Source of the DNA: Flavobacteriaceae bacterium GF1
GTDB lineage: Bacteria; Bacteroidota; Bacteroidia; Flavobacteriales; Flavobacteriaceae
DNA length: 64,000 nucleotides
Direction of reading: 5' to 3'
NCBI GenBank assembly: GCA_009797885.1
Contig: WNKP01000002.1
Span: 186,001 to 250,000 of the forward strand
The notes below the pieces were generated by a model. It made no database searches. It was not told the origin of the DNA and saw only the letters and a list, made by a program, of their open reading frames with translations. Shown here in pieces: positions 63,318-64,000 of the stretch. Both the position numbers and the translations under genes were made by a program. Positions within the stretch are counted from its first letter, which is position 1. The number at the start of each line of letters is the position of its first letter.

Positions 63318-64000
63318 ATGAAGATTAACCAAGCTAAAAGGAATAAAGAAGGGAAATGGGAATTTCTTCAATCCAATACACTGGTCAAACCTTTGGTGCT
63401 CATTTTTGGGGACAGGTTTATCTTGGAGTCGGATTCCCTATATGATGAAGTAAGGGAGATTTATCCGGATGGGGAACTTGTTTTTGGTTCTACCTCGGGA
63501 GAAATTATGGAAACCCATGTATTTGAGGAAACCGTCACATTAACGGCAATTGAATTTGAACGGACAACATTTCAAATTGTAAGGGAAAACGTTTCCAATT
63601 TTGTGGACATTGAGAAAATGGGCACGGCGATCGCCGCCCAGTTCAACAAGACCAATCTACGTCATGTTTTCATTGTTTCCGATGGCAGTTTCGTAAACGG
63701 AAGCGGTCTTATTGAAGGATTGGAATCCGATGAGGAGTTTAAAGCTACCATAACCGGTGGACTGTGCGGTGATGGAGCCAGGTTCGAAAAGACACTTACC
63801 TCATACAACGAATCCCCAAAACAAGGCGAGGTTGTCGCCATTGGCTTCTATGGGGACAGTTTGGAAATATCATATGCCAACTACGGCGGGTGGACGCCCT
63901 TTGGCCCTCAAAGGACCATTACAAAATCCGTTGGCAATGTGCTGTACGAGATTGACCACAAGCCCGCGCTGGACCTGTATAAAACCTATTTGGGAGATAA
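63318..64000 (+). CDS. FIST-domain sensory protein, 3' end cut by window
   Basis: The frame is open from the ATG at 63318 to the window edge (227 residues visible). The stretch LVLIFGDRFILESDSLYDEVREIYPDGELVFGSTSGEIM, then FIVSDGSFVNGSGLIEGLESD, ITGGLCGDGARFEKT and GEVVAIGFYGDSLEISYANYGGWTPFGPQRTIT, fits the N-terminal FIST domain and the beginning of FIST_C. FIST proteins are signal-input domains thought to bind small ligands, and some (NosP) bind heme and NO. It starts 15 bases after the kinase stop, so it is part of the same operon. Confidence 0.85.
   Translation, partial: MKINQAKRNKEGKWEFLQSNTLVKPLVLIFGDRFILESDSLYDEVREIYPDGELVFGSTSGEIMETHVFEETVTLTAIEFERTTFQIVRENVSNFVDIEKMGTAIAAQFNKTNLRHVFIVSDGSFVNGSGLIEGLESDEEFKATITGGLCGDGARFEKTLTSYNESPKQGEVVAIGFYGDSLEISYANYGGWTPFGPQRTITKSVGNVLYEIDHKPALDLYKTYLGD

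Overview
The window looks like chromosome of a marine-type member of the Flavobacteriaceae (phylum Bacteroidota). Evidence: a complete gldKLMN gliding/type IX secretion cluster, a TonB-dependent receptor, BlaI/BlaR1-type genes, lipoproteins with Bacteroidota-style lipoboxes, and many promoters of the phylum's TAnnTTTG (-7) type. A genus close to Muricauda/Allomuricauda is only a guess. I see no rRNA, tRNA, CRISPR array, transposase, integrase or prophage. Almost all the sequence is coding.

Layout. 1-8.3 kb: end of a secreted-type nuclease gene, then on the minus strand purH and the cell-elongation operon mreB-mreC-mreD-PBP2-rodA, plus a GAF-type methionine sulfoxide reductase. 8.4-12.3 kb: a plus-strand cluster of four cysteine-pair proteins (HYC_CC_PP small protein, TonB-dependent receptor, secreted HMA protein, HMA-MauE membrane fusion), probably for a thiophilic metal such as copper. 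12.3-19 kb, minus strand: miaB, a sigma-54 activator, lptE, a TPR-like protein, secG, groES and groEL; a sigma-54-like promoter precedes groES. 19-29.5 kb, plus strand: two lipoproteins, topA, a ureohydrolase-fold protein that has lost metal ligands, and gldKLMN. 29.6-40.3 kb: FAD oxidoreductase, DUF983, ABC-F ATPase, LRR protein, an RND tripartite efflux operon and a CPXCG protein. 40.3-44.3 kb: xylAB, with a divergent ROK sugar kinase that lacks the ROK zinc cysteines, then a candidate small RNA. 44.3-51 kb: a tight histidine-degradation operon (hutH-I-U-G) divergent from a LysR regulator, with shared repeat operators. 51-57.3 kb: nitroreductase, DUF456, a BlaI/M56-TonB pair under a 34-bp perfect palindrome, TPR protein, lipoprotein, ruvC, hemW. 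57.6-59.8 kb: small metabolic and hypothetical genes. 59.9-64 kb: a signalling locus made of a stand-alone response regulator, an H-NOX gas sensor, a multi-PAS histidine kinase and a FIST-domain protein cut by the window edge.

The strongest leads are (1) the H-NOX/PAS-kinase/FIST locus, where one kinase lies between two candidate nitric-oxide sensor families; (2) the degenerate ureohydrolase fixed between topA and gldK, while a fully intact homologue serves the hut operon 20 kb away; (3) the pairing of a sigma-54 activator gene with a sigma-54-like groES promoter; and (4) the candidate small RNA at about 44.2 kb. All functional statements rest on reading motifs by eye; no database search was run.
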